Assembly (NCBI GenBank): GCA_003223425.1
Contig: QHVA01000035.1
Span: 1 to 38,220, forward strand
Source: Gemmatimonadota bacterium
Lineage (GTDB): Bacteria > Gemmatimonadota > Gemmatimonadetes > Gemmatimonadales > Gemmatimonadaceae
Direction of reading: 5' to 3'
DNA length: 38,220 bases
The notes below the pieces were generated by a model. It saw only the letters and a list, made by a program, of their open reading frames with translations. It was not told the DNA's origin and did not search any database. A program made the translations under genes and the position numbers. Below, piece after piece: positions 1 through 8,695 of the stretch. How positions within the stretch are numbered: position 1 is the first letter of the stretch; the number at the start of each line of letters is the position of its first letter.

Positions 1-894
1 TGGCGAGGTGAGGTGTTCAGGCACGTCGGCGTGATCTCACGCGAGCTTGGCGATTACGTCAAGGCCGCCGAGTATCTCGGTAGGGCGTGTGAATGCGCGG
101 AGGAGGGCGAGGATCTTCTACTCAAGGCCGACGTGACCGAGCAGCTGGCCGAGCTTTACTGGACGCAGAAACGTCATCGCGACATGCTCGCCCATCTCAA
201 TCAGTCCCACGCGCTCTACACGCGGCTCAAGGCGCAGCACCGCGTCGCTCAGGTCGAGAAGCGAAACGCGGCGCTCGAAGCGCGCTTTCTGGAGATGGCG
301 CACCACTGGGGCGACTCGATTGAGAGTAAGGATCACTACACGCAGGGCCACTGCCAACGCGTGGCATTCTTTGCTTGCGTGCTCGCGGACAGCACCGGAA
401 TGGATTCACGCTCGCTTTTCTGGTTCAGGCTCGGCGCGCTCCTTCACGACATTGGGAAGATCATCGTACCGACCGAAGTGTTGAACAAGGCAGGAGATCT
501 CACCGAAGAGGAGTGGGCGATCATGAAGCGCCATCCTGAGGCGGGACTCGAGCTGGTCGCCGACATTGATTTTCCAGGCGACGTGCGCGCGATCATTCGC
601 AATCACCACGAGCGGTGGGACGGTACGGGGTATCCCGATGGCCTGAAGGGCGAGGCCATTCCTTTCGCCGCGCGCATTCTCTGCGTCGCCGACGTGTATG
701 ACGCGCTCACTACAGCGCGCTCATATCGAAACAGCCTGTCGCACGGCCGGGCGGCAGAAGTAATGCGCGCATCAAAGGGACAGTTCGATCCGCACCTACT
801 GGAGGCGTTTCTGGATTGGGCCGCGAGCACGAATGTCAGCGAGCACACTACACCACAGGGCGTCGCGACCTTTTCGATTGGGAATACGGTGTGA
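1..894 (+). CDS. HD-GYP domain protein with N-terminal TPR-like helices (5' end outside window)
   Basis: Probable cyclic-di-GMP phosphodiesterase of the HD-GYP class. The frame is open to the first base of the window (W-R-G-E precede the first internal GTG at 13), so the true start lies upstream and the protein is partial. Numbering from that GTG, residues 5-95 are TPR-like helices (for example LGDYVKAAEYLGRA). The HD-GYP domain covers about 105-265: HD dyad in LLHDIGK (H145, D146), NHHERWDGTGYPDG with the GYP triad at 206-208, then the typical ARILCVADVYDALTT helix. The metal-binding and GYP residues are all present, so it looks active. The upstream part could carry more TPRs or a receiver domain. 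The stop overlaps the GTG start of the next gene (GTGA), implying an operon and translational coupling. Family is certain; c-di-GMP specificity is inferred. Confidence 0.9.
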   Translation, partial: WRGEVFRHVGVISRELGDYVKAAEYLGRACECAEEGEDLLLKADVTEQLAELYWTQKRHRDMLAHLNQSHALYTRLKAQHRVAQVEKRNAALEARFLEMAHHWGDSIESKDHYTQGHCQRVAFFACVLADSTGMDSRSLFWFRLGALLHDIGKIIVPTEVLNKAGDLTEEEWAIMKRHPEAGLELVADIDFPGDVRAIIRNHHERWDGTGYPDGLKGEAIPFAARILCVADVYDALTTARSYRNSLSHGRAAEVMRASKGQFDPHLLEAFLDWAASTNVSEHTTPQGVATFSIGNTV

Positions 895-2504
895 AGCACG
901 CACGGTTCATTTTCTCGATCGCGCTCCTGGCGATCCTGATTGTCGGTGCGTGCTCGAGCGATAAACGTGTAGGTGGAACCATCGTGGTGTCGTCGGCTGC
1001 GGATGCCGACGTTCTTTTTCCGCCACTCACCCTGAGTCTCCAGGGCAAGCAGGTGGTCGATCAGATTTTCGACAACCTCGCTGATATTGGTGGGGCCCTC
1101 AACACGGTTAGCGACGCTGGATTCACGCCCCGCCTAGCTGATGGGTGGCGCTGGGCTTCCGACTCCATGTCGGTGGCGTTTCACGTCAATCCGCGAGCGA
1201 GATGGCACGATGGCGCTCCGGTCACCGCCGAGGATGTGCGATACACGTTTCAGCTCGTGAAGGATACTTCGCTCGCTTCGCCGCTCGCATCGACTCTGGA
1301 CAACGTCGATTCGGTGTCGGTGCCTGACTCGCTGACCGCAGTCGTCTGGTTTCGTCAACGCGCCCCGGACGCGTTTTTCAAAGTCGCGAGTCCGGTCGCA
1401 ATTCTTCCCGCGCACCTGCTGCGTGAGATCGCTCCTGCGAAACTCCGCGAGTCAACTTTCGCGCGCGCGCCAGTGGGAAGCGGCCGGTTCCGTTTCGCCG
1501 CATGGGATCGCGGCGCGCGTATCGTCTTGCAGGCAGACAGTGGCAACTATCGGGGCAGGCCCATTCCAGATCGCGTGATCTGGCTGGTCTCGCCGGATTA
1601 TCAGGCGGCGTCGCTGAGATTTCTCAACGGCGGGGCGGATTTCCTGGATCTTGTCAAGCCGGAGCTGATCGAGCAGGCGAAGGCGAAGGGCGCCGAGATC
1701 ATCGCGTCTCCGGGAAGTCTCGACTACGGCTACGTTGCGTTCAACCTGCGAAACGCGACCAACACCGGTCCGCATCCGATTTTTGGAGATCGCGAAACGC
1801 GTAGAGCGATGGTGATAGCGGTCGACCGATCCGCAATCGTGCGCAACGTGTTCGACACGCTCGGCCTCGTTGCTCACGGGCCCGCGACCAGAATATTGCC
1901 GACGAGCGACACCACGATTGGAATTCCGTACGATCCTCAGCGCTCCGCCCGGGCGCTCGATTCACTCGGCTGGAAGCGTGGACCCGATGGTCTCCGCGCG
2001 CGCGGTAACACTCAGCTCGCGTTCACGCTGATGGTGCCCATCTCGAGCCCGATTCGCAGAAAGATCGCGGTCCTGCTTCAGGAACAGTGGAGGAAGGCAG
2101 GTGCGAACGTTCGCGTGGAGGAGCTCGAGCTCAACACCTTTGGCGCCCGGATGGATGAGCGAAAGTTCGAGTCGCTGCTCAACGCGTGGCACATCGACCC
2201 CACGCCCTCGTCCGTACGTGAAGAGTGGGCCAGCTCCGAGATCAAGAAAGGTGGCTACAACGCCACGTCGTACCGTAGCGCGGCCTTCGATGCGGTTATA
2301 GACAGCGCGGTAAAAGAGATGAATCCTTCGCGCAGCGTCGACCTCTATCGTCGTGCGTACCGCATTCTCACCGATGATGCGCCAGCAATGTGGATTTACG
2401 AGCTACGCAACGTTCAGGGTGCGTCGAAGCGGATCCACCCAGTGGGGATCCGTCCCGACGCGTGGTGGGCGAAGCTGGCTGACTGGGGCGTCAGGGAGCG
2501 TTAG
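891..2504 (+). CDS. ABC transporter substrate-binding lipoprotein, family 5 (oligopeptide/dipeptide type)
   Basis: Extracytoplasmic solute-binding protein of the SBP_bac_5 (OppA/DppA) family, 537 residues from the GTG at 891. I chose this start because it gives a basic n-region (VKHARF), a hydrophobic core and a lipobox LIVGAC with Cys21; the longer frame from 816 would bury the signal peptide. Family features include the early RWHDGAPVTAEDVRYTF segment, diagnostic for this family, and the late DAPAMWIYELRNVQG region. It would bind peptides or similar ligands at the outer face of the inner membrane. No permease or ATPase follows it, so in this window it is an orphan binding protein, and a sensory role with the coupled HD-GYP gene is possible. 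Its stop overlaps the stop of the convergent small lipoprotein gene. Confidence 0.88.
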   Translation: MKHARFIFSIALLAILIVGACSSDKRVGGTIVVSSAADADVLFPPLTLSLQGKQVVDQIFDNLADIGGALNTVSDAGFTPRLADGWRWASDSMSVAFHVNPRARWHDGAPVTAEDVRYTFQLVKDTSLASPLASTLDNVDSVSVPDSLTAVVWFRQRAPDAFFKVASPVAILPAHLLREIAPAKLRESTFARAPVGSGRFRFAAWDRGARIVLQADSGNYRGRPIPDRVIWLVSPDYQAASLRFLNGGADFLDLVKPELIEQAKAKGAEIIASPGSLDYGYVAFNLRNATNTGPHPIFGDRETRRAMVIAVDRSAIVRNVFDTLGLVAHGPATRILPTSDTTIGIPYDPQRSARALDSLGWKRGPDGLRARGNTQLAFTLMVPISSPIRRKIAVLLQEQWRKAGANVRVEELELNTFGARMDERKFESLLNAWHIDPTPSSVREEWASSEIKKGGYNATSYRSAAFDAVIDSAVKEMNPSRSVDLYRRAYRILTDDAPAMWIYELRNVQGASKRIHPVGIRPDAWWAKLADWGVRER

Positions 2505-2833
2505 TAGCCGGAGCTGGCCGGGATAATAGCCAAGCTGTCTGGGCTAGTAACCGAGCTGTCTGGGCTAGTAACCGAGCTGTCTGGGGCAAAAGCCGGAGCT
2601 GTCGGGCTCTCGGGAAGTGCCAGAGCGCTTTCGTCGCATTCCCAATAGCCGTTGCCAACATCGAGGCAACCCTCCGGCGGGGTATCTCCGGAAGCGAGTA
2701 TGTAGCGGGTGTTGCTGGCGCCGTGCGGAGCTGCCTTCGCGGCCCGAGAAACCGGAGGCGCGGTGGAATTGGCGCACGCTGCTGTCGCGAGCAAGCAGGC
2801 GAAAATGGTCAGGCTGACAACGGCTCGTCTCAT
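2501..2833 (-). CDS. small hypothetical lipoprotein with a heptapeptide tandem repeat
   Basis: About 110 residues from the ATG at 2831-2833; a GTG at 2854 would add seven residues before the signal peptide and looks less natural. The N-terminus is a lipoprotein signal (MRRAVVSLTIFACLL) with lipobox ATAAC and Cys at residue 20. The middle has two cysteines (EGCLDVGNGYWECDES) that could form a disulfide. The C-terminus is a low-complexity Ser/Pro/Asp tail with the seven-residue unit PDSSVTS repeated, encoded by 21-bp direct repeats. I recognise no family. The gene is convergent with the binding-protein gene, the stop codons overlap (2501-2504), and it lies downstream of dnaK on the same strand but beyond a strong hairpin, so it probably has its own promoter. 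The signal peptide and periodic tail support it being real. Confidence 0.65.
   Translation of the reverse strand: MRRAVVSLTIFACLLATAACANSTAPPVSRAAKAAPHGASNTRYILASGDTPPEGCLDVGNGYWECDESALALPESPTAPAFAPDSSVTSPDSSVTSPDSLAIIPASSGY
2533..2585. repeat. 21-bp tandem repeat inside the small lipoprotein gene
   Basis: Two exact 21-bp units (2533-2553 and 2554-2574) are followed by a partial third unit (2575-2585), with degenerate copies on both sides. The unit length is a multiple of three, so copy-number change would add or remove seven residues without a frameshift. Confidence 0.9.
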
Positions 2834-2931
2834 AAAGTAACTCACTTGGCGCACGGGGAATGGGTTGCTGGCCCATAGGCCAGCAATATTGCATCGAAAG
2901 CGACTTTTGGATATAAAGGACTTTCCAATTT

Positions 2932-2958
2932 GGAACCCCGGTCACAGACCGAGGTTCC
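2932..2958 (-). terminator. stem-loop downstream of dnaK
   Basis: Two 12-nt arms (2932-2943 and 2947-2958) pair with one G-U wobble and no mismatch around a 3-nt loop, 16 nt past the dnaK stop codon. There is no long U-tract after it on the minus strand, so it may terminate weakly or protect the 3' end of the dnaK mRNA. Confidence 0.55.
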
Positions 2959-2974
2959 CCGCCTAGCGGAAATG

Positions 2975-4909
2975 CTACTTTTTCTCGTCGACGATCTCGT
3001 AGTCGGCTTCGACCACGTCGTCAGCGGGCTTGGCGCCCGCTTCGGCACCCGCTGCGCCAGCGGGCTGACCCGCCTCCGGCTGGGCACCAGCCTGGCCCTG
3101 CTGCTGATAGAACGCCTGACCCGCCTCGCTAAACACCTTCGTCAGCTCCTCCTGTGCGGCGCGGATCTCGTTCATATCGTCGCCACGGAGCGCTTTGCGT
3201 GCGCGCTCGATCGCGGCATCGATCTTCGCCTTCGTGTCGGCTGAGACCTTGTCGCCCCACTCTTTGACGTTCTTTTCGACCTCGTAGGTCATCGAGTCGA
3301 GGCGATTTCTTGCATCGATCGCCTCTCTCGCCTTCTTGTCTTCGGCGGCGTTCTTCTCCGCGTCCTTGACCATGCGGTCGATCTCGGCGTCGGAAAGTCC
3401 GCTTGAAGCCTCGATCCGGATCTTCTGCTCCTTGCCCGTGGCCTTGTCCTTCGCGGTCACGTGCAGGATTCCGTTGGCGTCGATATCGAAGGTAACCTCG
3501 ACCTGTGGCAGGCCGCGTGGTGCGGGCGGAATGCCGGTGAGCTGGAATTTGCCGATCGTCTTGTTGTACGTCGCCAGCTCGCGCTCACCCTGAAGAACAT
3601 GAATCTCCACTGTCGTCTGATTGTCATCAGCCGTCGAGAAGGTCTCGCTCTTCTTGGTCGGGATCGTGGTGTTGCGCGGGATCAGTACCGTGGTGACTCC
3701 CCCCAACGTCTCGATGCCAAGTGAAAGCGGAGTCACGTCGAGGAGCAGCACGTCCTTCTGCTCGCCGGTCAGAACCGCGCCCTGCACAGCGGCGCCGATC
3801 GCCACGACTTCATCGGGATTTACGCCCTTGTTTGGCTCCTTCCCGAAAAACTTCTTGACGATGTCCTGAACCTTCGGCATCCGCGTTTGCCCGCCGACAA
3901 GGATTACCTCGTCGATTTCGCCGGGCTTGAGACCTGCGTCCGCGAGCGCCTTTTCCATCGGTGGGATCGTACGCTGGATCAGATCATCGACTAATTGCTC
4001 GAGCTTTGCTCGCGTCAGCGAGTAATTGAGATGCTTGGGCCCGCTCTGGTCAGCGGTAATAAAAGGCAGGTTTATATCCGTCGACGGAGCTGTGCTCAGC
4101 TCCATCTTTGCCTTCTCACCCGCTTCCTTGAGGCGCTGCAGCGCCATTGGATCCTTCGATAGGTCGATCGCCTGGTCGCGCTTGAATTCGCTCACGAGCC
4201 AGTCAATCACTCGCTGATCGAAATCGTCACCGCCAAGGTGGGTGTCGCCATTTGTCGACTTCACCTCGAACTGGCGCGAGCCTTCGACATCGTAGAGCTC
4301 GAGGACGGAAATGTCGTAAGTGCCGCCGCCAAGGTCGAACACTGCGACCTTCTCGTCTTTCTTCTTGTCGAGGCCATATGCGAGTGCCGCGGCAGTCGGC
4401 TCGTTGATGATGCGAAGCACGTCGAGGCCGGCGATCTTGCCAGCGTCTTTGGTCGCTTGCCGCTGCGAGTCGTTGAAGTAAGCAGGCACAGTGATGACTG
4501 CTTTCTCGACCTTGTAGCCGAGGTAGTCTTCAGCGGTCTGCTTCATTTTCTGAAGAATCATCGCCGAGATCTCGGGCGGCGAGTAGCGCTTGCCCTGGAC
4601 TTCGACCATCGCGAGATCATTCGGTCCCGAGACGACTTTGTAGGGAACGCGCTTAATCTCGTCCGGTACTTCTGCGATCTTGCGCCCCATGAAGCGCTTG
4701 ATCGAAAAGACCGTGTTCTGCGGATTCGTTACTGCCTGTCTTTTTGCGATCTGACCAACGAGCCGCTCGCCGTCTTTCGTGAAGCCGACGACTGACGGCG
4801 TTGTGCGTCCACCTTCCGCGTTCGGGATGACGACGGGATCTCCGCCTTCCATCACCGCAACTACGGAATTCGTGGTACCGAGATCGATTCCAATTACTTT
4901 GTCAGCCAT
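2975..4909 (-). CDS. dnaK: molecular chaperone DnaK (Hsp70)
   Basis: ATP-dependent Hsp70 chaperone, 644 residues, the usual length. The start is the ATG at 4907-4909 ([15 protein letters not shown]), preceded by an AGGGAG ribosome-binding site; the frame stays open upstream but that extension has no Hsp70 character. ATPase signatures are present: [12 protein letters not shown] near the N-terminus, [29 protein letters not shown], and [13 protein letters not shown]. The interdomain linker and start of the substrate domain are [19 protein letters not shown], and the C-terminal lid ends with the DnaJ/GrpE-era consensus EIVDEKK. No grpE or dnaJ is adjacent and no CIRCE operator is visible in the 208-bp upstream region, so heat-shock control is probably by another route. 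A Gln/Ala/Gly-rich stretch precedes the C-terminus. Confidence 0.98.
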   Translation of the reverse strand: MADKVIGIDLGTTNSVVAVMEGGDPVVIPNAEGGRTTPSVVGFTKDGERLVGQIAKRQAVTNPQNTVFSIKRFMGRKIAEVPDEIKRVPYKVVSGPNDLAMVEVQGKRYSPPEISAMILQKMKQTAEDYLGYKVEKAVITVPAYFNDSQRQATKDAGKIAGLDVLRIINEPTAAALAYGLDKKKDEKVAVFDLGGGTYDISVLELYDVEGSRQFEVKSTNGDTHLGGDDFDQRVIDWLVSEFKRDQAIDLSKDPMALQRLKEAGEKAKMELSTAPSTDINLPFITADQSGPKHLNYSLTRAKLEQLVDDLIQRTIPPMEKALADAGLKPGEIDEVILVGGQTRMPKVQDIVKKFFGKEPNKGVNPDEVVAIGAAVQGAVLTGEQKDVLLLDVTPLSLGIETLGGVTTVLIPRNTTIPTKKSETFSTADDNQTTVEIHVLQGERELATYNKTIGKFQLTGIPPAPRGLPQVEVTFDIDANGILHVTAKDKATGKEQKIRIEASSGLSDAEIDRMVKDAEKNAAEDKKAREAIDARNRLDSMTYEVEKNVKEWGDKVSADTKAKIDAAIERARKALRGDDMNEIRAAQEELTKVFSEAGQAFYQQQGQAGAQPEAGQPAGAAGAEAGAKPADDVVEADYEIVDEKK

Positions 4910-5117
4910 TCTGTAATTTCTCCCTGGAGCTGAAATCGCTCCGGTTTCAGGGTACTGCCGTTTTTTGGAGAACTGAGAGGCAAGGCCGGGGCCGCAAATC
5001 TCTGCCATAACGGCCGAGTTCGGAGCTTTTCGGAGCTATTGAGCGTGCCAACTTGCCGTTGATGGCCAGGTGCGCCATCTTGGCTCGCGTTCCCATTGAA
5101 TCTTCCGCGGAGGGACC

Positions 5118-5579
5118 ATGCTGTCGCGCCGCCTCACGCTCGCCTTCGTCCTCGCTGCCGCGGTGGACGTGTTCCCAAGTTTTGGCTGCGCGCAGGAAGC
5201 GAGAAACGCGGTCAGAATCGACGTGGTGGCCAATGACTACGCATTTCTGCCGTTACCAGCGCGGATAGCCTCCGGTCCGACAATGTTCACCTTCGTCAAT
5301 CAGGGGAAAGTCAATCACGAGATGAGCGTTGGCCGCCTGCGGCCCGGTGCGACGATCGAAGATCTCCTGAAAGTCTCCAGGGAGGGCGGGCGACTTCGCG
5401 ACCTGGTCACACGGTCGGTCGGGATTCTCGTTGCCGGACCTGGTAAGAGTCCTGACGGCCGGCTGCTCGTCGACCTGATTCCCGGCGAGACGTACCTGTT
5501 GTTCTGCAACTTCAAGGACACGCCCGATGCTCCGACCCACATGACGCTCGGGATGTACGCGACCTTCCGACCTCAGTAA
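5118..5579 (+). CDS. exported cupredoxin-like protein
   Basis: A 153-residue exported protein. The ATG at 5118 has a close GGAGGG upstream (5109-5114). Residues 1-25 are a signal peptide (MLSRRLTLAFVLAAAVDVF), probably cut after the Gly-Cys-Ala at residues 23-25. The mature part resembles the cupredoxin/plastocyanin fold: VVANDYAFLP and FTFVNQGKVNHEMSV resemble the strand holding the first copper His, and the C-terminal LLFCNFKDTP...THMTLGM supplies Cys, His and Met in type 1 copper order. The ligand set His/Cys/His/Met is therefore present by eye, with ten residues between Cys and His. It would be a periplasmic electron carrier or a cupredoxin-fold binding protein; the partner is unknown. 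It is divergent from dnaK and separated from the rhomboid gene by a hairpin. Confidence 0.75.
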   Translation: MLSRRLTLAFVLAAAVDVFPSFGCAQEARNAVRIDVVANDYAFLPLPARIASGPTMFTFVNQGKVNHEMSVGRLRPGATIEDLLKVSREGGRLRDLVTRSVGILVAGPGKSPDGRLLVDLIPGETYLLFCNFKDTPDAPTHMTLGMYATFRPQ

Positions 5580-5609
5580 AGTTTCCCGATCGTCGCACAC
5601 TGCTTGATC

Positions 5610-5643
5610 GCGCGACGCTAGTTTTCTTCCTAGCCGGTCGCGC
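5610..5643. other. intergenic stem-loop between the cupredoxin-like and rhomboid genes
   Basis: Arms 5610-5621 and 5630-5643 form 12 base pairs with a 2-nt bulge (5635-5636) and a T-rich 8-nt loop. It starts 30 nt after the stop of the upstream gene. There is no U-tract after the stem, so terminator function is likely but unproven. Confidence 0.45.
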
Positions 5644-5663
5644 ACTCCTCCAACACCAGCTAG

Positions 5664-6410
5664 ATGATTCCGCTCAGCGACGAGCTACCGACAGTTCGCA
5701 CGCCATGGATGACTTACATCATCCTCGCAGTGATGCTGATCGTCTGGATTTTCGTGCAGGGAGCCGGATTTGATCAGCAAGCACTCGCCGCCAGCGTGTG
5801 CAACCTCGGGATGGTGCCGGGAGAGATCACGCACTTGGCGCCAATCGGCGAGGCAGTACCGCTGGGGCGGGGAATGGCGTGCGTCGTCGACAACGATCCG
5901 ATCAACCTCTTCACTCCCCTCATCTCGATGTTCCTCCACGGCGGGTGGGGACACATCCTGGGCAACGCGCTCTTTTTTTGGGTCTTTGGAAACAACATTG
6001 AGGACAGCCTCGGCCACTTTCGCTTCCTCGTTTTCTACCTCGTGTGCGGTCTGGCCGCCGCGGCGGCGCACATTATCGCCCAGCCCGCATCGCCGCTTCC
6101 AACCGTCGGTGCGTCAGGCGCCATTTCGGGAATTCTTGGCGCTTACCTGGTGCTGTATCCGAGAGTAAGAGTCCGGATGCTTTTTTTCTTTATCATCTTC
6201 TTCAAGGTGATTCCGATTCCTGCCTGGATGGTTCTCATCTGGTGGTTCTTCTGGCAGCTTGTAGCCGCGCTGCCGGAACTCAAGAACGGCGCAGACCTCA
6301 CCGGCGGCGTTGCGGTTTGGGCCCACCTCGGCGGTTTCGTTACAGGCGTGCTACTGGTGAAAATCTTCGAGAATCGCAGGTTAGTGATCCGGCGCACGAC
6401 CGCCGCGTAA
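5664..6410 (+). CDS. rhomboid family intramembrane serine protease
   Basis: Polytopic membrane protease of the rhomboid (S54) family, 248 residues with about six membrane helices. Catalytic features are visible: the nucleophile Ser in TVGASGAISGILGAY (GxSG) and the helix-6 His in WAHLGGFVTG. HGGWGHILGNALFFWVFGNNIED is the conserved helix-2/loop segment with the HxxxxHxxxN pattern. A hydrophilic insert (about residues 45-78, with Cys46 and Cys73) follows the first helix. The ATG at 5664 lies directly after an in-frame TAG and no good Shine-Dalgarno is visible. It cleaves membrane-spanning substrates within the inner membrane; the substrate is unknown. ppk1 follows after 25 nt on the same strand, so the two are probably cotranscribed. 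Confidence 0.93.
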   Translation: MIPLSDELPTVRTPWMTYIILAVMLIVWIFVQGAGFDQQALAASVCNLGMVPGEITHLAPIGEAVPLGRGMACVVDNDPINLFTPLISMFLHGGWGHILGNALFFWVFGNNIEDSLGHFRFLVFYLVCGLAAAAAHIIAQPASPLPTVGASGAISGILGAYLVLYPRVRVRMLFFFIIFFKVIPIPAWMVLIWWFFWQLVAALPELKNGADLTGGVAVWAHLGGFVTGVLLVKIFENRRLVIRRTTAA

Positions 6411-6435
6411 ACACGACCGAACACCACCCAAAGCA

Positions 6436-8580
6436 ATGACCGACCCTGCGCTGTTCCTCAATCGCGAGCTGAGTTGGCTCGAGTTCAACGGCAGAGTCCT
6501 GCACGAAGCAATCGACGACAGGAATCCGCTGCTCGAACGGCTCAAGTTTCTCGCGATCTTCAACACCAACCTCGACGAGTTCTACATGGTGAGGGTGGCA
6601 GGTCTCCGTCGGCAGGTCGCGGCTGGTGTTCATCACATTCCGCCCGACGGCATGTCGCCCGCGGATCAATTGGCTGCTATCAACGCCCGAGTGGGCGACC
6701 TGATGAGCGCGCAGCGTAGTCTGCTCTACGACACGCTCCTGCCCGCTCTGACCAGGCACGGTGTGAGTCTCGTAAGCATCGAAGACCTGACAGCCACCGA
6801 GTGGCAAACAGTAGATGAATTCTTCGAGGCGCAGGTCTTCCCGGTACTGACGCCACTCGCAGTCGATCCCGGCCACCCATTCCCGTACATCTCCAATCTG
6901 TCGCTCTCGCTGGCAGTGCAGATCCACGATCCCGAGAGCAACGCAGTGAGGTTCGCGCGGGTAAAAGTTCCGAAAAGCCTTCCGCGTTGGATCCCGTTTG
7001 GACGTGGCAACGCGTTCATTCCGCTCGAGCAGGTAATCGGTGCGAACCTTGGATCGCTCTTTCCAGGGATGGACATTCAGGGCTTCAACACGTTCCGCGT
7101 CACGCGGTATTCGGATCTCGAGCTATCTCACTCCGAAGACGACGACAATCTTCTCTCGCTTATCGAGGAGCAGGTCTTCCAGCGTCGCTTCGCGGAGGTC
7201 GTGCGCATCGAAGTGGAAAGCGGCATGCCGGAGTCGCTTCGACAGCTGCTCATGGAGGAGCTGCGTGAGGATCAGCCTGAAGAAATGCGCCCGCTCGCAG
7301 ATCCAGAATTGGTGGAGACCGGTCCGTTGCTGGACCTGGGCGACCTGATGACGCTCGCGTCTCTCGAGATCGCTGAGCTGCGTGATCCTCCATTCGTCCC
7401 CGCAACACCCCCCGAGCTCAAGGACCCCGCGAGAAGCATCTTCGATGTACTGAAGGAGAAGGATGTGATGGTCCACCATCCCTTCGATTCTTTTAACCTC
7501 TCGGTGGAGCAGTTCCTGTTGGCCGCGGCGACGGACGACAACGTTCTCGCCATCAAGATGACTTTGTATCGCACCTCGGGAGACACAGGTGTCGTGCGCG
7601 CGCTTACCGAAGCGGCGCAGCGGGGGAAGCAGGTTGCGGTTCTCTTCGAGCTCCAGGCGCGATTCGACGAAGCCAATAACATCACCTGGGCCAGAACCCT
7701 CGAGGATTATGGCGTGCACGTCGCTTACGGCCTGCCAGGTCTCAAGACTCACGCGAAAACGACCTTGGTAGTGAGGCGCGAGGCCGATGGCATCAAGCGC
7801 TACGCACACATTGGGTCGGGTAACTACAACTCGAAGACCGCCCGGATCTATACCGATATCGGACTGCTTACGAGCAGCCCGTCCATCGGCGCGGACCTCA
7901 CCGATCTCTTCAACGCGCTGACCGGGTTCTCGAGGCAGCGCCTCTACCGGAAGCTGCTGGTCGCGCCGCCGAACATGCGCTTCCGCTTCCTGGAAATGAT
8001 CGAGCGCGAAGCAGCTAACGCTCGGGAGGGAAAGCCTGCGCGCATCATTGCGAAGATGAACGCGCTCGTCGATGCGGAGATCATCGAGGCGCTATATGCG
8101 GCGTCGCAAGCGGGAGTGGAAATCGATCTCATCGTCCGGGGCATCTGTTGCCTGCGTCCCGGTGTTTCCGCCGTCAGCGACCGGATAAGGGTAGTCAGCA
8201 TCGTGGGAAGGTTTCTCGAGCACTCGCGGCTGTTCTATTTCGCCAACGGCGGGGACGAGCAATTCTACTTCGGTTCGGCCGATTGGATGCCGCGTAACCT
8301 CGATCGGAGGGTGGAAGCAGTTGCGCCCATCGATGATGTAACGCTCCATCCGCGACTGCATTCGCTGCTCGCCACCTGTCTCGCCGATAACCGGCAGGCG
8401 TGGGATCTCGCGGCGGACGGAACCTACACACAGCGCGTTCCCAACGGTGAGCCCGCGAGAGCAACACACCAGCTGCTGCTGGTTGACTCGTGGGGGATGG
8501 CCAAATCCGTCGATCAGAAATCCGGGGCCGCGGTTGGTCAAGGGGGCGACCTGAAATCGACGGTCCGCTTCACGACCTGA
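6436..8580 (+). CDS. ppk1: polyphosphate kinase 1
   Basis: Reversible transfer of the ATP gamma-phosphate onto inorganic polyphosphate. The protein is 714 residues, in the usual PPK1 range. The N-terminal domain begins FLNRELSWLEFNGRVLHEA, followed by the FNTNLDEFYMVRVAGL segment. Both active-site histidines of the phospholipase-D-like domains are present: H458 in YAHIGSGNYNSKTARIYTD (the phosphorylated His) and H596 in GRFLEHSRLFYF. Supporting signatures are TLYRTSGDT, GLKTHAKTTLVVRR and FGSADWMPRNLDRRVE. It follows the rhomboid gene by 25 nt, and phosphate-transport genes begin 115 nt downstream, so the locus links phosphate uptake with storage. No Pho-box-like array was seen just upstream of this gene. 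Confidence 0.98.
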   Translation: MTDPALFLNRELSWLEFNGRVLHEAIDDRNPLLERLKFLAIFNTNLDEFYMVRVAGLRRQVAAGVHHIPPDGMSPADQLAAINARVGDLMSAQRSLLYDTLLPALTRHGVSLVSIEDLTATEWQTVDEFFEAQVFPVLTPLAVDPGHPFPYISNLSLSLAVQIHDPESNAVRFARVKVPKSLPRWIPFGRGNAFIPLEQVIGANLGSLFPGMDIQGFNTFRVTRYSDLELSHSEDDDNLLSLIEEQVFQRRFAEVVRIEVESGMPESLRQLLMEELREDQPEEMRPLADPELVETGPLLDLGDLMTLASLEIAELRDPPFVPATPPELKDPARSIFDVLKEKDVMVHHPFDSFNLSVEQFLLAAATDDNVLAIKMTLYRTSGDTGVVRALTEAAQRGKQVAVLFELQARFDEANNITWARTLEDYGVHVAYGLPGLKTHAKTTLVVRREADGIKRYAHIGSGNYNSKTARIYTDIGLLTSSPSIGADLTDLFNALTGFSRQRLYRKLLVAPPNMRFRFLEMIEREAANAREGKPARIIAKMNALVDAEIIEALYAASQAGVEIDLIVRGICCLRPGVSAVSDRIRVVSIVGRFLEHSRLFYFANGGDEQFYFGSADWMPRNLDRRVEAVAPIDDVTLHPRLHSLLATCLADNRQAWDLAADGTYTQRVPNGEPARATHQLLLVDSWGMAKSVDQKSGAAVGQGGDLKSTVRFTT

Positions 8581-8583
8581 ACG

Positions 8584-8617
8584 CGACATTCCGGACCGAT
8601 TAGTAGCTCGAATGTCG
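8584..8617. other. inverted repeat after ppk1
   Basis: Perfect 8-bp arms (8584-8591 and 8610-8617) flank an 18-nt loop starting 3 nt after the ppk1 stop. A second 6-bp inverted repeat (ACTCGA and TCGAGT, about 8646-8667) lies before the next gene. Possible transcript-end or processing signal; no U-tract. Confidence 0.35.
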
Positions 8618-8695
8618 GGTCAAGGATAGATTCTTCGCGCACTAGAACTCGAGCGGACCTGTTCGAGTATTCTGGACTCTCACGGAGATCGTCCT

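Noticed and set aside
4238-4795. 185-codon open frame antisense to dnaK
   Set aside because: High-GC shadow of a strongly conserved gene; no start signal or family similarity.
4910-5117. CIRCE heat-shock operator upstream of dnaK
   Set aside because: No TTAGCACTC-N9-GAGTGCTAA-like inverted repeat; only a short direct repeat of CGGAGCT is present.
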